Shown here piece after piece: positions 23,902-40,000 of a DNA stretch of 64,000 nt (its first letter is position 1; each line of letters begins with the position of its first letter). This DNA comes from Homarus americanus. Taxonomy: Eukaryota > Arthropoda > Malacostraca > Decapoda > Nephropidae. The position numbers were made by a program, and so were the translations under genes. Under the pieces are notes generated by a model. That model was not told the DNA's origin, made no database searches, and was given only the letters and a program-made list of their open reading frames with translations. The stretch spans positions 5,597,908 to 5,661,907 of the forward strand of contig NW_024737068.1 of NCBI RefSeq assembly GCF_018991925.1. Direction: 5' to 3'.

Positions 23902-24129
23902 GTCGGGAATCTCCACAGATCCAATTAACTCGTTCAAAATAATAGACAAAATTTAACCCGGATCTACCCTGAGCTATGTGAAGGCGTAATTGTGGTTGTT
24001 CCTTGTTCTCTTCCTCACACAGCAAACAGACGCATTTATACCCAGAGGGACCACTTTTTATTGTCTTGGTTAAAGATTACCGGCATAAGTTCACTTAGGT
24101 TGTCGGAGGAATGGAGATGAAATGAAATG

Positions 24130-24131
<2 letters not shown>

Positions 24132-24208
<77 letters not shown>
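24132..24208. repeat. (GT)n microsatellite
   Basis: About 38 uninterrupted GT dinucleotides. Confidence 0.98.
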
Positions 24209-24211
<3 letters not shown>

Positions 24212-25535
24212 AATGTGGTTTGAATAACTGAAGGAGAGAGACACATATCTACTTAATAATTCATGGACGAGAGAAATTAATATTATGATTGGTGACTGTA
24301 CAATGCAGAAGAAACTTCGTGGCAAAGTGAGGGGGTCTGCTAGTTAGTTGTGAGCAGGAATTAAGGACTATGGTCATAAAGTCTGATATAGTTTAAAGGA
24401 GATAGGAGTTTAAGGTGAATGCTAGGAGGAATAAAAGTGTGTTATTGGAGAGGGAGGTGCAGGCTAAGTCAGAAGTTATTGAGTAAATTATATATATATG
24501 GGAACAATGTTTAAAAGGGTTGAAACAGAATATCAAACATTCTTAAGAGGGTCATGTAAATAAAGCTACTAAATGTTGCCTTAAAAACATAAACACCATT
24601 ACATATGGTAATTTGATCGTAGTATGAGTAAAATAAATTACATAGAGAGTTTGTTCAATTTCTTACGTACCCCTATGAAACAGATGCTCCAGAGAGTTGC
24701 AGGGTGAAGACTGAGAGAATTAAAGATGGATAGTTCGAGAGTTTGGGGAATTAAGAGGAAGAGAAATAAAAACTTTAAAGTAAAAGATGAACTAGACGAG
24801 AACACACAAGGTGTAACTAAATGAACTATTCATGTCTTTTAGGACTTATAAATCTGAAGTTAAGTTTTCTCATAATATTTTCTTATTTTTTCATGGTCAA
24901 TATTCCTCCATCACTCGTACTTGAGGTTCACTGCTAAATTTTTACTTACAGATATAACGCTCAGGAATATTGGGAGCTGGATACCACCAAATACTTTTCG
25001 ATTGATAAACGCAATCACAATTTGTTCAAACAATTAGACAGACAGGTTGTAACCTTATCTTTAAGACAGTATCACAGAAAATATCACACTATACAGTCTC
25101 TAAAAGAAACCTACTTAAACTTGTGACGTATTATGTAAACCCTGAGGAAAAAACACTACTCAGGACTGTATTACCTTCAATGATAGAGTGGCGTGTCTTT
25201 GTCCCGGAGAAGAGTGATAACTGAGAGGCTTGGCCACGCTCAGAGGTCCCAGCTGTCCTCCAGGGAACACAATCGGATCATAAAGCGCACCTTTTTCTGA
25301 GACGCTTGTTGCTGTGCTTATTGATAACACGATTAGCATACTTAGAGTAAGTTTGAAGTCCCTCACATTTAGTAAAAATAATAACTGTCGTTCCTTAATG
25401 TGATTTTTTCTGCTAAAATTTATATAAGCGATATTTCAGAATGCAATACGAATTGGCATCATTGCAAAATCGAAAGATTTAATTTATTCTTACTTTTTTT
25501 TGCAATTCATTCAAAGTTTTATTCCAGTAGTGATG
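24209..25535. other. Unique DNA; one possible secreted-peptide exon
   Basis: No firm gene. A 55-codon minus-strand frame (ATG at 25339-25337) has a hydrophobic N-terminus and ends exactly at AAG|GTAATA, a plausible splice donor at 25174-25173. It is described under findings because evidence is thin. Confidence 0.4.
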
Positions 25536-25561
25536 TCTGTCTGTCTGTCTGTCTGTCTGTC
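25536..25561. repeat. (TCTG)n microsatellite
   Basis: About six TCTG tetranucleotides. Confidence 0.95.
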
Positions 25562-25776
25562 AATGACCTTAGTACTCGTGGAAAAAAGTAAGCGAGAGTT
25601 CCAGGGATAACCAACGTGGAGAGTTACGACGTCTTTGAAAAATATGGACTGAAAATGTATCTGTCAGCTGATGAAGTAAGCAGAGAAGAATTAAACTTGC
25701 AATTAACGATGAATGACACTGTATCGTTGAGTAAGATGAGAGTTTGTATACATAGGCAGAACAATGATTAAAGATG

Positions 25777-25784
<8 letters not shown>

Positions 25785-25852
<68 letters not shown>
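25785..25852. repeat. (TAA)n microsatellite
   Basis: About 22 TAA trinucleotides; a false poly-Ile frame appears on the minus strand. Confidence 0.97.
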
Positions 25853-25853
<1 letters not shown>

Positions 25854-26131
25854 TATAAAGGGGTGTGGAGGAAGATGCAATAAAGAAAATCAAGATAAAG
25901 AACAGAAGAGGGAATTAAATAGAAAAAGAAGATAAAGACATAAGTAAAAGGAAAAGTATAAGAGACGTCATTGTAAAGTCAAAAGGGAGAAGCTACAAGT
26001 CTTACCAAACAACTGGGTGTGAAAAATATGTGGAGTAAAACAGGAGGAAAGGAGGAAGAGGAGCAGGTTGGAGATGATTTGCTTGCATGCAGGTCGAGGT
26101 AGCCAAGGCATGTATAACGCATGAAGGAGAA

Positions 26132-26172
26132 AGGAGGAGGAGGAGGAGGAGGAGGAGGAGGAGGAGGAGGAG
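26132..26172. repeat. (GGA)n microsatellite
   Basis: About 13 GGA trinucleotides; a false poly-Ser frame appears on the minus strand. Confidence 0.97.
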
Positions 26173-26722
26173 CTGCTGGTAAGGAAAGCGTGAAAGACCG
26201 AAATTGAAGTCAAAAGCGGGGACGACAGACAGACAGATAGACGGCGCAAAGAGTCTTAGACAGAACGATGGATGGGGGTGACAGCGGCAGTGGAGAGACT
26301 CAGATGCAAGAGGATTACAGTATACACCAAGAAAAGTGTCACATTTACTTCAGCACTTCAGCCCCAAAAGAGAAAGAAGTACACGAACAAAAATAAACAT
26401 TCATTCTATATTTTATTTATTTTGTCTCACTCTCCTCTCTCTTGTACTAGTTCAGATATGGTACAGTAGTGGGGGTTCAGATTAACGACAGTATTTTTTT
26501 TGGGGGGGGGGGTTGTGATAAATCGTCGATGGTGGGACAGCAGAGTGGTGGAGGATATTGACAAATGCCGCCGAAATTGTCAGGTGCATCACGATTTTTC
26601 CAGGAGAAGAATTTTAATGAGCAGAGAGCTGTGGAAGGTTGACTCAGGAGCGATGGGAGAAAAACACTAAGACGTCGATGAAGAATGTTATGGGTGGGAA
26701 GATGGGGAGGAGATAGTGATAG
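26173..26722. other. Unique DNA up to the CR1 3' end
   Basis: No gene supported. It contains a T8 run followed at once by a G11 run (26494-26512). The last ~30 bp before the CR1 tail are G/A-rich and loosely resemble the 33-bp minisatellite on the far side of the element. Confidence 0.5.
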
Positions 26723-26792
26723 ATAAGAACATAAGAACATAAGAATGGAGGAAACTGCAGCGGGCCTATTGGCCCATACTGGGCAGTCCCGT

Positions 26793-29757
26793 TTACACCC
26801 AACCCCTATTGCTCATATGAGCATCCAACCTATGTTTGAAGCAATTCAGCGTATTCGAGTTAATGATGATATTTGGTAACTTGTTCCATTCATCCACTAC
26901 TCTGTTTCCAAACCAGTGTTTACCTATTTCACGCCTAAATCTAAATTTGTCTAATTTAAAACCATTGTTACGAGTTCGCTCCTGGTTGGATAATTTGAGT
27001 ACCTTTGTAATGTCCCCTTTTTTAGCCCTGTCTTCCACTTATACACCTCTATCAGGTCGCCCTTCGCTCTACGTCTCTCGAGGGAGTGCAAATTAAGATG
27101 CTTTAACCTGTCTCTATACTCAAGGTTCCTAATGCCCGGGATTAGTCTTGTCATTCTCCTCTGAATTCTTTCCAAGGATTCTATATCCATTCTGTAATAC
27201 GGTGACCAGAACTGAACTGCGTAATCCAGGTGTGGTCTCACAAGAGCAAGATACAGTTTTAGGATGACCTCACTAGTCTTGTAACTAACACTCCTTTGTA
27301 TGAACCCAAGTACTTTATTAGCCTTGTTACGAGCAAAAACACATTGTTTACTTATCATTACTCCTAAATCTCTCTCGCAGTCGGATTTCTCTATGGCATC
27401 GTTGTTCATCTGGTATCTGGTTTCCCTGTTTACATCTCCTATACTGAGTACTTTACATTTGTCGACATTGAATTTCATCTGCCATTTTACAGACCATTCG
27501 AAAAATTTGTTTAGATCTTCCTGTAGTTTTGCCGAGTCCTCGTCAGATTTGATAACATGTCCTATTTTAGTGTCATCAGCAAATTTGCTTATGTTGCTGT
27601 CTATGCCGATATCTATGTCGTTTATGTATATAATAAACAATAATGGTCCAAGTACTGAGCCTTGGGGAACTCCACTTGTGACGTTGCTCCAATGGGACTT
27701 AGTGCCGTTAATGCTCACTCGCTGTTTCCCTGTCCTGTAACCACGCCCTAATCCATTTAAGGATGTCACCTTTGATGCCATGAGCTTCTACCTTTCTAAT
27801 TAGTCTTTCGTGGGGACTCTGTCGAAGGCTTTGCTAAGTCGAGATATACCACATCATAATTGTGCCCCTCGTCCACTGGATTCGAAAACTGATGAAAAGA
27901 ATGTTAATAGATTAGTTAGGCAAGAACGTCCGCTTGTGAAGCCATGCTGGGAATCATTGATCAATCGGTGCTTCTCCAGGTGATTTCGAATAGAGTTTGA
28001 AATGATTGCTTCCAGTAATTTGCCTACTATTGATGTTAGACTGATTGGGCGGTAGTTAGAGGATAGTGATCTATCCCCTTCTTGAAAATCGGTATTACAT
28101 TCGCTATCCTCCAGGATTCTGGTACTACACCTGTTTTTAAGGACATGTTAAACAACTTTGCTAAGGGCATACTAAGCTCTTCCTTACATTCCTTTAATAC
28201 TCTGGCAAATATCTCATCGGGACCAGGTGACTTATTAGGCTTTAGTTTGTCTATTTGCTTACTAACATCGTTACTAGTCACTACTATCTCACTTAATTTG
28301 TTTTCTTCACTATCTCTGAATAGAGTCGGTGCCTCGGGTATCATGTTTAGATTTTCGGTGGTGAAAACTGTTGAAAAATATTTATTCAAATTATTGCTCA
28401 TTTCTCCGTCGTTATCAGTGAGCTCGCCGGAGTCTGACCGTATTGGTCCAATCTTTTCTCGTGTTTTAGTTTGATACATTTGGTAGAATCCTTTGGGGTT
28501 TGTCTTCGCCTCCCTTGCTATCCTTACCTCATTATTCCTCTTTGCTTTCCTTATCTCGGTTTTAACTCTACTCGCCAATACCCTATAATAGTCCCGGAGG
28601 TGAATTTCGCCACGATTTATCCTTCTACCTATAGCCTTCCTTTGGCCAATGATGTTCTTTAAATAATTATTTATCCATTTAGGGTCATTGTTGTCTGATC
28701 TGAGTTTTTTGTATGGTATGTTCTGCCTTTGTGCATTAAGTAACTCACTATTTAAATTATCGTGGAACTCGGCAATCTCAGATCTCGTTATCAGGTCGGT
28801 GTCATCTGTCAGGTTCACGGCCAAGCGCGACACCCCCTCTCTCAGCTGCCTCTTTAAACTGTCAAAGTTTGCCCTTCTGAAATCTGGTACTTTAGTGGAA
28901 TTTTCCTTACGTCTGCCCTGAAAATCTAACTGGAATCGAATTTCTTTGTGATCGCTGTTTGCAAGTTCGTTCCCTACCTCGACATTGCTAATGAGGTTTT
29001 CTCTGTTCGTCAGAACTAAATCCAGTATATTATTACCCCGTGTGGGTTCGGTTATATGTTGACTTAGGAAACAGTCCTGGATCGTCTCGAGAAAATCCTC
29101 TGATTCTGAGTTACCCGTAAGGACAGTCCAATCTATTTGGCCAAGGTTAAAGTCGTCTACTATACAGACTTTGTTGTGTATGGAAGCCCTGCGCATTTCA
29201 TCCCAGATAAGTCGCTCATTGACGCTATCAAGATTGGGGGGTCTATATATTACCCCTGTGATTAATTTTTCCCGACCGTCGCTTAATTCTATCCAAATTG
29301 TTTCTGTATTCCTCTCAGTTTTTATTTCCTTATTTATTTCACACTTCAGATTATCCCTAACATAGATTGCTACTCCGCCTCCTTTCCTGGTCTGCCTATC
29401 GGTATGGAACAGTTTGTAACCCGCAATTTGGTATTCGACTGGTAATTCACGTGTGTCTAGGTTGATCCATGTTTCAGTGAATGCAATTATATCGATTTCT
29501 TCTGTACATACCAAGGCCTTAATATCATCCATTTTGTTTCTCATACTTCTACTGTTCGCGTAGTATACATTTAAGTTAGTCGTGTTCTGAGTCCTTCCCT
29601 TACCGCGTTTAGTTTTAAACTCCCTGTCTAATTTAGTTTTGTCATCATTCCTAACACTATTTCCCTGTAATCTTTCGCCTTGTTTACCCGCTCCCACTGC
29701 AGTCTCCTCCACCCCCGTGCTCCTATGTTCTCTTAGCAGTTTAAAGACTTCGATATA
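26793..29757 (-). pseudogene. CR1 endonuclease-reverse transcriptase, frameshifted
   Basis: This would nick target DNA and copy the element RNA at the nick. Read from about 29712, the endonuclease covers roughly residues 47-265. Its likely catalytic positions are visible: Asn53 (YANSRS), Glu80 (TETW), Tyr156 (YRPP), Asp187 and Asn189 (DDFN) and Asp254-His255 (NSDH). A linker follows, then the RT start (KSPGPD, residues 494-499). After several frame changes the RT core continues at 27781-26951 with SGVPQGSVLGP and the active-site FADD. The C-terminal piece (27038-26793) ends in a stop at 26793-26795. Frame breaks map to short homopolymers near 28075-28078, 27895-27898, 27830-27832, 27812-27815, 27725-27727 and 27014-27017. 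The usual GDFN motif reads DDFN here. No ATG opens the endonuclease frame; upstream it stays open toward the esterase ORF. Confidence 0.88.
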
Positions 29758-30329
29758 TTTTGAACTGCCCCCTCTAGAGCCCCAGCCAGGGTTGCTACTC
29801 CATCCCTAGACAGGTGCACCCCATCCCTAGCATAAAGGTCCCTTCTGCCATAGAAGTTGTCTCAGTTGTCAATGAATGGGACTGATATTGACTTGCAGTA
29901 TCTGTCAAGACGGTCGTTAACACCAACTGCCCTTGACAACCATTCACTGCCAACTCTCCTTCTAGGCAGGACACCGCATATGATAGGGATCCCTCCCTTA
30001 GTCCTAATACGATCTATGGCTGCCTTGAACTTATCAAGAAGTTCCTCGCTCCTACACAGGCCAATATCATTGCCTCCTGCACTGAGGCAGATAATGGGTT
30101 TGTTCCCATTACCAGACAAGATATTGTCCATCCTGTCAATTATATCCCCCACCCCACCTCCTGGCAAACACACCCTCATCCTATTTTTGTTTTTACCACA
30201 AAAGGCCCTATCCATGTACCTTACCTGTGAGTCACCAACAATTAAAGTTTTTATACCTTCCTTGTCATCCCTGCCCCTGACTGTACTAACGTCCAATTCG
30301 TCTATCAAGGGACTGAACGGGTTGGTACC
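29733..30329 (-). pseudogene. CR1 ORF1 SGNH/GDSL-like esterase domain, partial
   Basis: Esterase/lipase-like domain known from ORF1 of CR1 and L2 LINEs; its exact role in retrotransposition is unsettled. Visible blocks: LIVGDSQVR (block I, nucleophile Ser), the glycine-rich LPGGGVGDI, SAGGNDIG (GxND block) and, past a TGA at 29862-29864, DGVHLS carrying the Asp and His of the triad. All catalytic positions are therefore present, but the frame is interrupted by that stop, most simply a Trp codon changed to TGA. The frame ends at a TAA (29733-29735). One extra base in the T4 run at 29758-29761 (plus strand) would instead lead directly into the endonuclease frame. The N-terminus is missing: sequence passes into the 33-bp minisatellite at 30330. 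The first long frame begins with TTG, not ATG, as expected for a truncated domain. Confidence 0.8.
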
Positions 30330-31720
30330 GACGGTAAGGATGAGGGGAGATGAGAAGACTTGGACGGTAAGGATGAGGGGAGAGGAGAAGACGACTTGGA
30401 CGGTAAGGATGAGGGGAGAAGCGAAGACTTGGCCGGTAAGGATGAGGGGAGAGGAGAAGAAGACTTGGACGGTAAGGATGAGGGGAGATGAGAAGACTTG
30501 GCCGGTAAGGATGAGGGGAGAGGAGAAGACTTGGACGGTAAGGATGAGGAGAAGAGAAGACTCTGATTTAAGGATGAGGAGATGAGGAAGACTTGGACGG
30601 TAAGGATGAGGGGAGAAGAGAAGACTTGGACGTGTAAGGATGAGGAGAAGAGAAGACTTGGACGGTAAGGATGAGGGGAGATGAGAAGATTCTGGACGGT
30701 AAGGATGAGGAGATGAGAAGACCTGGACGGTAAGGATGAGGTAGAATAGAAGACCTGGACGGTATGATGAAGGATGAGAAGACTCTGGACGGTAAGGATG
30801 AAGGAGAAGAGAAGACCTGGACGATAAGGATGGAGGAGATGAGAAGACTTCTGGATCGTGCGATGAAGGGAGTAAGAGAAGACGGACGATATGATGAGGG
30901 GAGATGAGAAGACTTGGACGGTAAGGATGAGGGGAGATGAGAAACTTGGACGGTAAGGATGAGGGGAGATGAGAAGACTTGGACGGTAAGGATGAGGGGA
31001 GAAGAGAAGACTTGGACGGTAAGGATGAGGGGAGATGAGAAGACTTGGACGGTAAGGATGAGGGGAGAAGAGAAGACTTGGACGGTAAGGATGAGGGGAG
31101 ATGAGAAGACTTGGACGGTAAGGATGAGGGGAGATGAGAAGACTTGGACGGTAAGGATGAGGGGAGATGAGAAGACTTGGACGGTAAGGATGAGGGGAGA
31201 AGAGAAGACTTGGACGGTAAGGATGAGGGGAGATGAGAAGACTTGGACGGTAAGGATGAGGGGAGAGAGAAGACTTGGACGGTAAGGATGGAGGGGAGAT
31301 GAGAAGACTTCTGGACGGTAATGATGAGGGGAGAAGAGAAGACTTGGACGAAGATGAAGGGAGATGAGAAGACTTTGACGGTAAGGATGAAGGAGAAGAG
31401 AAGACTTGGACGATAAGGATGAGGAGATGAGAAGACTTGGACGGTAAGGATGAGGAGAAGAGAAGACTTGGACGGTAAGGATGAGGGAGATGAGAAGACT
31501 TGGACGTAAGGATGAGGGGAGAAGAGAAGACTTGACGGTAAGGATGAGGGGAGATGAGAAGACTTGGACGGTAAGGATGAGGGGAGATGAGAAGACTTGG
31601 ACGGTAAGGATGAGGGGAGATGAGAAGACTTGGACGGTAAGGATGAGGGGAGATGAGAAGACTTGGACGATAAGGATGAGGGGAGATGAGAAGACTTGGA
31701 TGGTAAGGATGAGGGGAGAG
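30330..31720. repeat. Minisatellite, 33-bp unit, about 42 copies
   Basis: The unit is GACGGTAAGGATGAGGGGAG followed by ATGAGAAGACTTG. Two main versions (AGATGAGAAG and AGAAGAGAAG) alternate in places, for example around 30960-31260, hinting at a 66-bp higher-order unit. The middle of the array (about 30550-30900 and 31280-31520) is more degenerate with indels. The 33-bp period keeps frames open on both strands (up to 480 codons, 11-residue repeats), which I regard as artefact. Purines dominate the plus strand. Confidence 0.93.
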
Positions 31721-36248
<4,528 letters not shown>

Positions 36249-36280
<32 letters not shown>

Positions 36281-36292
36281 ACACACACACAC
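36249..36292. repeat. (AC)n microsatellite, right flank of LINE
   Basis: About 22 AC dinucleotides with one AG interruption, directly after the LINE tail. Confidence 0.97.
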
Positions 36293-36862
<570 letters not shown>

Positions 36863-37018
36863 TGATAATAAAAAAGGAAAGAAAGAGAGATTTGTGCTCA
36901 AATAAAATACATTCCATATTGAAAGTGAACAAAGGAGAGACTACTTGCATGTTAATTAAGAGTTTCAAAGAACAACCTTCATTGTCATGCTGTACTGGCG
37001 CTCCCTACTTGCTCCCCT

Positions 37019-40000
37019 CTAGTGTGTGGTGGTCCTTGCTAGTGTTTGGTGGTGTTTCCTGCTAGTTTTCGGTGTTGTGTGGTGGTCCCTACTAGTTTTT
37101 GGTGGTGTGTGGTGGCCTCACTAGTTTTTGGTGGTGTGTGTGGTGTCCTGCCTAGTTTTGTAGTGTGGTGATTCCTGCTAGTAAGTTTGGTGGTGTGGTG
37201 GTGGTCCTTACTTTCAGTTTTTGGTGGTGGTGTGTGGTGGTCCCTGGCTTCTGTTTTTGCAGGTGGTGGTCCCTACTAGTTTTTGGTGGTGTGGTGGTCC
37301 TGACTAGTGTTTGTGGTGTGTGGTGATCTCTCAAGTAGTGTTTGTGGTGTGTGGTGGTCCCTACTAGTTTTTGGTGGTGTGGTGGTCCCTACTAGTTTTG
37401 GTGTGTGTGGTGGTCCCTTACTAGTTTTTGGTGGTGTGTGGTGGACCCCACTAGTTTTGGTGGTGTGTGGTGGTCCCATTTGCCTTTTGGTGGTGTGGTG
37501 GTCCCTACTTGCTTGGGTGGTGTGTGGTGGCCCTACTAGTTTTTGGTGGTGTGGTGGTCCCAAATAGTTTTTTGGTGGTGTGGTGGTCCCTACTGCTTTT
37601 GGTGGTGTGTGGTGGTCCCTGTTAGTTTTGGTGGTGTGTGTGGTGGTCCCTACTTGTTTTGGTGGTGTGTGTCCCTACTAGCTTGGTGGTGGTGGTGGTT
37701 CCCTACTAAGCTTTTGGTGGTGTGTGGTGGTCCCTACTAGTTTTTGTGGTGTGTGGTGGTCCTTCTAGTTTTTTGGTGGTGTGTGGTGGTCCTTACTATG
37801 GTGGTGTGTGGTGGTCCCTACTATGTTTTTAGTGGTGTGTGGGAAACCTTACTATTTTTGGTGTGTGTGGTCCCTACTAGTTTTTGGTGGTGTGTGGTGG
37901 TCCCTACTAGTTTTTGGTGGTGTGTGGTGGTCCTACTAGTTTTGGTGGTGTGTGTGGTGGTCCTCACTAGTTTTTGGTGGTGTGTGTGGTCCTACTTGCT
38001 TTTTGGTGGTGTGTGGTGGTCCCTGTTAGTTTTTGTGTGTGGTGGTCCCTGTTAGTTTTTGTGGTGTGTGGTGGTCCCTACTACTTGGTGGTGTGTGGTG
38101 GTCCCTGTTATTTTTGGTGGTGTGTGGTGGTCCCCTGTTAGTTTTGGTGGTGTGTGGTGGTCCCTACTAGTTTGTGGTGGTGTGTGGTGGTCCCTACTAG
38201 TTTTGGTGGTGTGGCAATCACTAGTTTTTGGTGGTGTGTGGTGGTCCCTGTTAGTTTTTGGTGTGGTGTGTGGTGGTCCCTACTGTTTTTGGTGGTGTGG
38301 TGGTCCTGTTAGTTTTTGGTGGTGTGTGGTGGTCCCTTGATTGCTTTTTGGTGGTGTGTGGTGGTCCCTACTAGTTTTTTGTGGTGTGTGTGGTGGTCCC
38401 ACGTTTTTGTGGTGTGTAGTGTCCCTGTTAGTTTTTGGTGGTGTGTGGTGGTCCCTACTAGTTTTTGTGTGTGTGGTGGTCCCTACTAGTTTTTGTGGTG
38501 TGTGGTGGTCCCTGTTATTTTTGGTGGTGTGTGGTGGTCCCTACTAGTTTTGGTGGTGTGTGGTGGTCCCTACTAGTTTGGTGTGTGTGTGGTAACCCAC
38601 TAGTTTTTGTGGTGTGTGTGGTGGTCCCTGTTATTTTGGTGGTGTGTAGGTCCCTACCAGGTTTTTGTGTGGTGTGTGTGGTCCCTACTAGTTTTTGGTG
38701 GTGTGTGGTGGTCCTCATTGTTTTTGGTGGTGTGTGGTCCTACTAGTTTTTGGTGGTGTGTGTGGTGTGTCCCTACTAGTTTTTTTGGTGGTGTGGTGGT
38801 CCCTACTAGTTTTTTGTGGTGTGTGGTGGTCCCTGTTATTTTGGTGGTGTGTGGTGGTCCCTGTTAGTTTTTGGTGGTGTGTGGTGGTCCCTACTAAGCT
38901 TTTTGGTGGTGTGTGGTGGTCCTTACTGTTTTTTGGTGGTGTGTGGTGGTCCCTACCAGTTTTTGGTGGTGTGTGGTGGTCCCTGCTGGTTTTTGGTGTG
39001 TGTGTGGTGGTCCCTACTAGTTTTTGGTGGTGTGTGTGGTGGTCCCTTACTAGTTTTTGGTGGTGTGTGTGGTGGTCCCTACTAGTTTTTGGTGGTGTGT
39101 GGTGGTCCCTCACTAGCTTTTGGTGGTGTGTGTGGTGGTCCCTACTAGTTTTTGGCGGTGTGTGGTGGTCCCTACTTGAAGTGGTGGTGTGGTGGTCCCT
39201 ACTTGTTTTTGGTGGTGTGTGGTGGTCCTTACTAGTTTTGGTGGTGGGAACTCAGTTTTTGGTGGTGTGTGGTCCTTACTAGTTTTTGTGGTGGTGTCCC
39301 TACTAGTTTTTGCAGGTGTGTAGTGGTCCTGATTAGTTTTTGGTGGTGTGTGGTGGTCCCTTACTAGTTTTTGGTGGTGTGTGGTGGTCCCTTACTAGTT
39401 TTGGTGGTGTGTGGTGGTCCCTTACTAGTTTTTGGTGGTGTGTGGTTGTCCTGTTAGTTTGTGGTGTGTAGGTCCCTACTAGTTTTTGGTGGTGTGTGGT
39501 GGTCCCTACTAGTTTTTTGTGTGGTGGTCCCTGTTGTTTTGGTGGTGTGTGGTGGTCCCACTAGTTTTTGGTGGTGTGTGTGTGGTCCCTACTAGTTTTG
39601 GTGGTGTGTGGTGGTCCCTACTAGTTTTTGGTGGTGTGTGGTGTGTCCCTACTAGTTTTGGTGGTGTGTGGTGGTCCCTACTAGTTTTTTGTGTGTGTGT
39701 GGTGGTCCCTACTAGTTTTTGGTGGTGTGTGGTGGTCCTACTAGTTTTTGGTGGTGTGGTGGTCCCTACTAGTTTTGGTGGTGTGTGGTGAATCCCTGTT
39801 AGTTTTTGGTGTGGTGTGTGGTGGTCCCTACTAGTTTTTGGTGGTGTGTGGTGGTCCCTGTTAGTTTTGTGTGTGGTGGTCCCTACTAGTTTTTGGTGGT
39901 GTGTGGTGGGTCCCTACTATGGGTGGTGTGTGGTGGTCCCTACCACTTTTTGGTGGTGTATGGTGGTCCCTACTAGTTTTTATGGCGTGTGGTGGTCCCT

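Larger units (their letters stand above)
26723..30329 (-). mobile_element. CR1-type non-LTR retrotransposon (LINE)
   Basis: About 3.6 kb on the minus strand: partial ORF1 with an SGNH/GDSL-type esterase, then an AP-like endonuclease, then a reverse transcriptase, a short 3' UTR, and a tail of three octamers (TTATGTTC class, seen on the plus strand as ATAAGAAC at 26723-26746). Esterase-bearing ORF1 proteins and short octamer tails instead of poly(A) are known features of CR1/L2-group LINEs. The 5' end is lost: coding sequence stops inside ORF1 where a 33-bp minisatellite begins (30330). The reading frame is broken by one stop codon (29862-29864) and about seven one-base length changes, all in homopolymer runs. 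No clear target-site duplication was visible. Confidence 0.9.
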
